A stretch of DNA of 7,575 nucleotides from Fibrobacterota bacterium (GTDB lineage: Bacteria > Fibrobacterota > Chitinivibrionia > Chitinivibrionales > JANQEN01). The stretch lies in NCBI GenBank assembly GCA_030619215.1, contig JAUXBV010000144.1, forward strand, positions 1-7,575. Reading direction: 5' to 3'. Each line of letters opens with the position of its first letter. The first letter of the stretch is position 1. This document shows positions 6,979-7,575 of this stretch, in pieces. The notes below the pieces were generated by a model. The model ran no database searches. It had not been told where the DNA came from and saw only the letters and a list, made by a program, of their open reading frames with translations. Both the position numbers and the translations under genes were made by a program.

Positions 6979-7361
6979 TATGCCTTTTTCCCCTCAATAG
7001 CCTTGGACCCATCTTCCTTATTGATTATGGTTGATATCGCCGATTTACTGAATTTAACCGTTATATTATCCCCAATACGCAACATAACACTGTCGTCCTT
7101 TACATTACCGACAGTGCCGTAAATGCCGCCAAGCGTAACCACTTTATCACCCTTTTTTACGTTCTGTAACATATTACGCTTCTCTTTTTGTTTTTTTTGC
7201 TCCGGGCGAATCATAAAGAAATAGATTATTGCGAACATCACCAGCATCATAGGCAAAAAACTGCTGAAACCGAAAGCGCCTGTAGCCGGCTTGCCACCTT
7301 CCTGGGCAAAAACAGGGATTGCCATACTCATAAACGCTGCAGCATAATAGGAGAAATTCAT
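6978..7361 (-). CDS. yajC: YajC, accessory subunit of the Sec preprotein translocase
   Basis: YajC is a small inner-membrane protein that joins SecDF and SecYEG during protein export. The 127 residues contain the family's single strong membrane segment (about 33-51, FLPMMLVMFAIIYFFMI), followed at once by the hallmark RPEQKKQKEK and the cytoplasmic beta-domain (MLQNVKKGDKVVTLGGIYGTV). An extra N-terminal stretch (residues 1-19) ends in AIPVFAQ and resembles a signal peptide with a cleavage site after Ala18-type residues; such an N-terminal extension occurs in YajC of several diderm groups. The ATG at 7361 has a good ribosome-binding site, GAAAGGAA at 7366-7373, five or so bases upstream, consistent with first gene of the operon. 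Unusually, secD and secF do not follow; def does. Confidence 0.95.
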   Translation of the reverse strand: MNFSYYAAAFMSMAIPVFAQEGGKPATGAFGFSSFLPMMLVMFAIIYFFMIRPEQKKQKEKRNMLQNVKKGDKVVTLGGIYGTVGNVKDDSVMLRIGDNITVKFSKSAISTIINKEDGSKAIEGKKA

Positions 7362-7549
7362 AAAGTTCCTTTCATTAGAAATTTTAATATTTAAATTTTA
7401 AATTAAACTCTATATATAAAGCTATAAAGTGTAATAAAAATCATTCACCTGTAATACGGTAGCTTTTTTAATATACCACTAAAAAAACAGTTGGTAAATC
7501 TTTATATAAAAAATTTTAGTAACTACTCAGGTGGTGTAACATTCTTAGT
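7362..7549. other. AT-rich non-coding leader upstream of yajC
   Basis: No gene is seen on either strand. The region is far richer in A and T than the coding DNA and contains repeated AAATTTTAA-like stretches (7379-7387, 7393-7401 and a near match at 7510-7518), of the kind that often flank promoters. A short inverted pair, CACCTG (7446-7451) and CAGGTG (7528-7533), is present but is too short and too widely spaced to interpret. If transcription starts near the candidate promoter listed separately, yajC would have an untranslated leader of about 100 bases. Confidence 0.6.
7470..7498 (-). promoter_or_regulatory. Candidate sigma70-type promoter for the yajC operon
   Basis: Reading on the minus strand, TTTACC (7498-7493, four of six matches to TTGACA) is followed after 17 bases by TATATT (7475-7470, five of six matches to TATAAT). 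Spacing is ideal and the position is right for the first gene of the operon. In DNA this AT-rich such matches arise easily by chance, so the call is weak. A second, poorer candidate (ATTACA, 17 bases, TAGAGT) lies closer to the gene. Confidence 0.25.
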
Positions 7550-7575
7550 GTCATTGCGAGCGCAGCGAAGCAATC
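7550..7575. repeat. Start of a dispersed intergenic palindromic repeat (cut by the window edge)
   Basis: The last 26 bases begin GTCATTGCGAGCG and end GAAGCAATC. ATTGC (7553-7557) and GCAAT (7570-7574) form the ends of an imperfect inverted repeat with CG..CG near its centre. I recognise this GTCATTGCGAG...AAGCAATC pattern as a short palindromic repeat found many times between genes in various environmental bacteria. Only one copy is in the window, so dispersal cannot be shown here. Confidence 0.6.

Noticed and set aside
7362..7549. Riboswitch or small RNA in the yajC leader
   Set aside because: The stretch is simply AT-rich, with no stable stems or recognised riboswitch core.

Overview
The window holds two tightly packed gene blocks that converge on a short tandem repeat. 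On the plus strand, a potassium-uptake pair (3' two thirds of trkA, then complete trkH) runs from the left edge to about 2556. On the minus strand, a four-gene run reads leftward from 7361 to 2723: yajC, def (peptide deformylase), a lipoprotein with a SpoIID/LytB domain, and a cation-chloride-cotransporter (SLC12)-like permease. Every junction within each block overlaps by 1 to 35 bases, so each looks like one translationally coupled transcript. No mobile element, CRISPR array, RNA gene or pseudogene was found, and every long open frame not listed is a shadow of these six genes.

The 3' ends of the two blocks are separated by 166 bases that consist almost entirely of two near-identical 72-base direct repeats (2554-2697). 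Each unit contains a long imperfect palindrome that can fold into a hairpin of about 24 base pairs with a 4-base loop. The first unit begins exactly on the trkH stop codon. This is the most unusual structure here. It is best read as a bidirectional 3' end or terminator element, or as a small palindromic repeat family. Downstream of it lies the SLC12-like gene, so two different potassium or cation transport systems share this 3' boundary.

The right end (7362-7575) is AT-rich and non-coding. It holds the leader and a weak candidate promoter of the yajC block. At the very edge is the start of an intergenic repeat that reads TCATTGCGAGCG...GAAGCAATC, a motif type I recognise from dispersed repeats in several environmental bacterial genomes.

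The organism appears to be a diderm (Gram-negative-type) environmental bacterium of middling GC content, judged from YajC, a lipobox lipoprotein, a two-RCK TrkA with TrkH, and a CCC-type transporter. The lineage cannot be fixed from the window. A planctomycete of the anammox group or another uncultured phylum would fit, but that is a guess. Functionally the window combines potassium and osmotic homeostasis (Trk, SLC12-like), protein export and N-terminal maturation (YajC, Def), and peptidoglycan remodelling (SpoIID-like lipoprotein). I see no convincing new multi-gene system. The points worth follow-up are the hairpin repeat, the NKCC-like ion-site residues in the bacterial transporter, and the SpoIID lipoprotein's genomic context.
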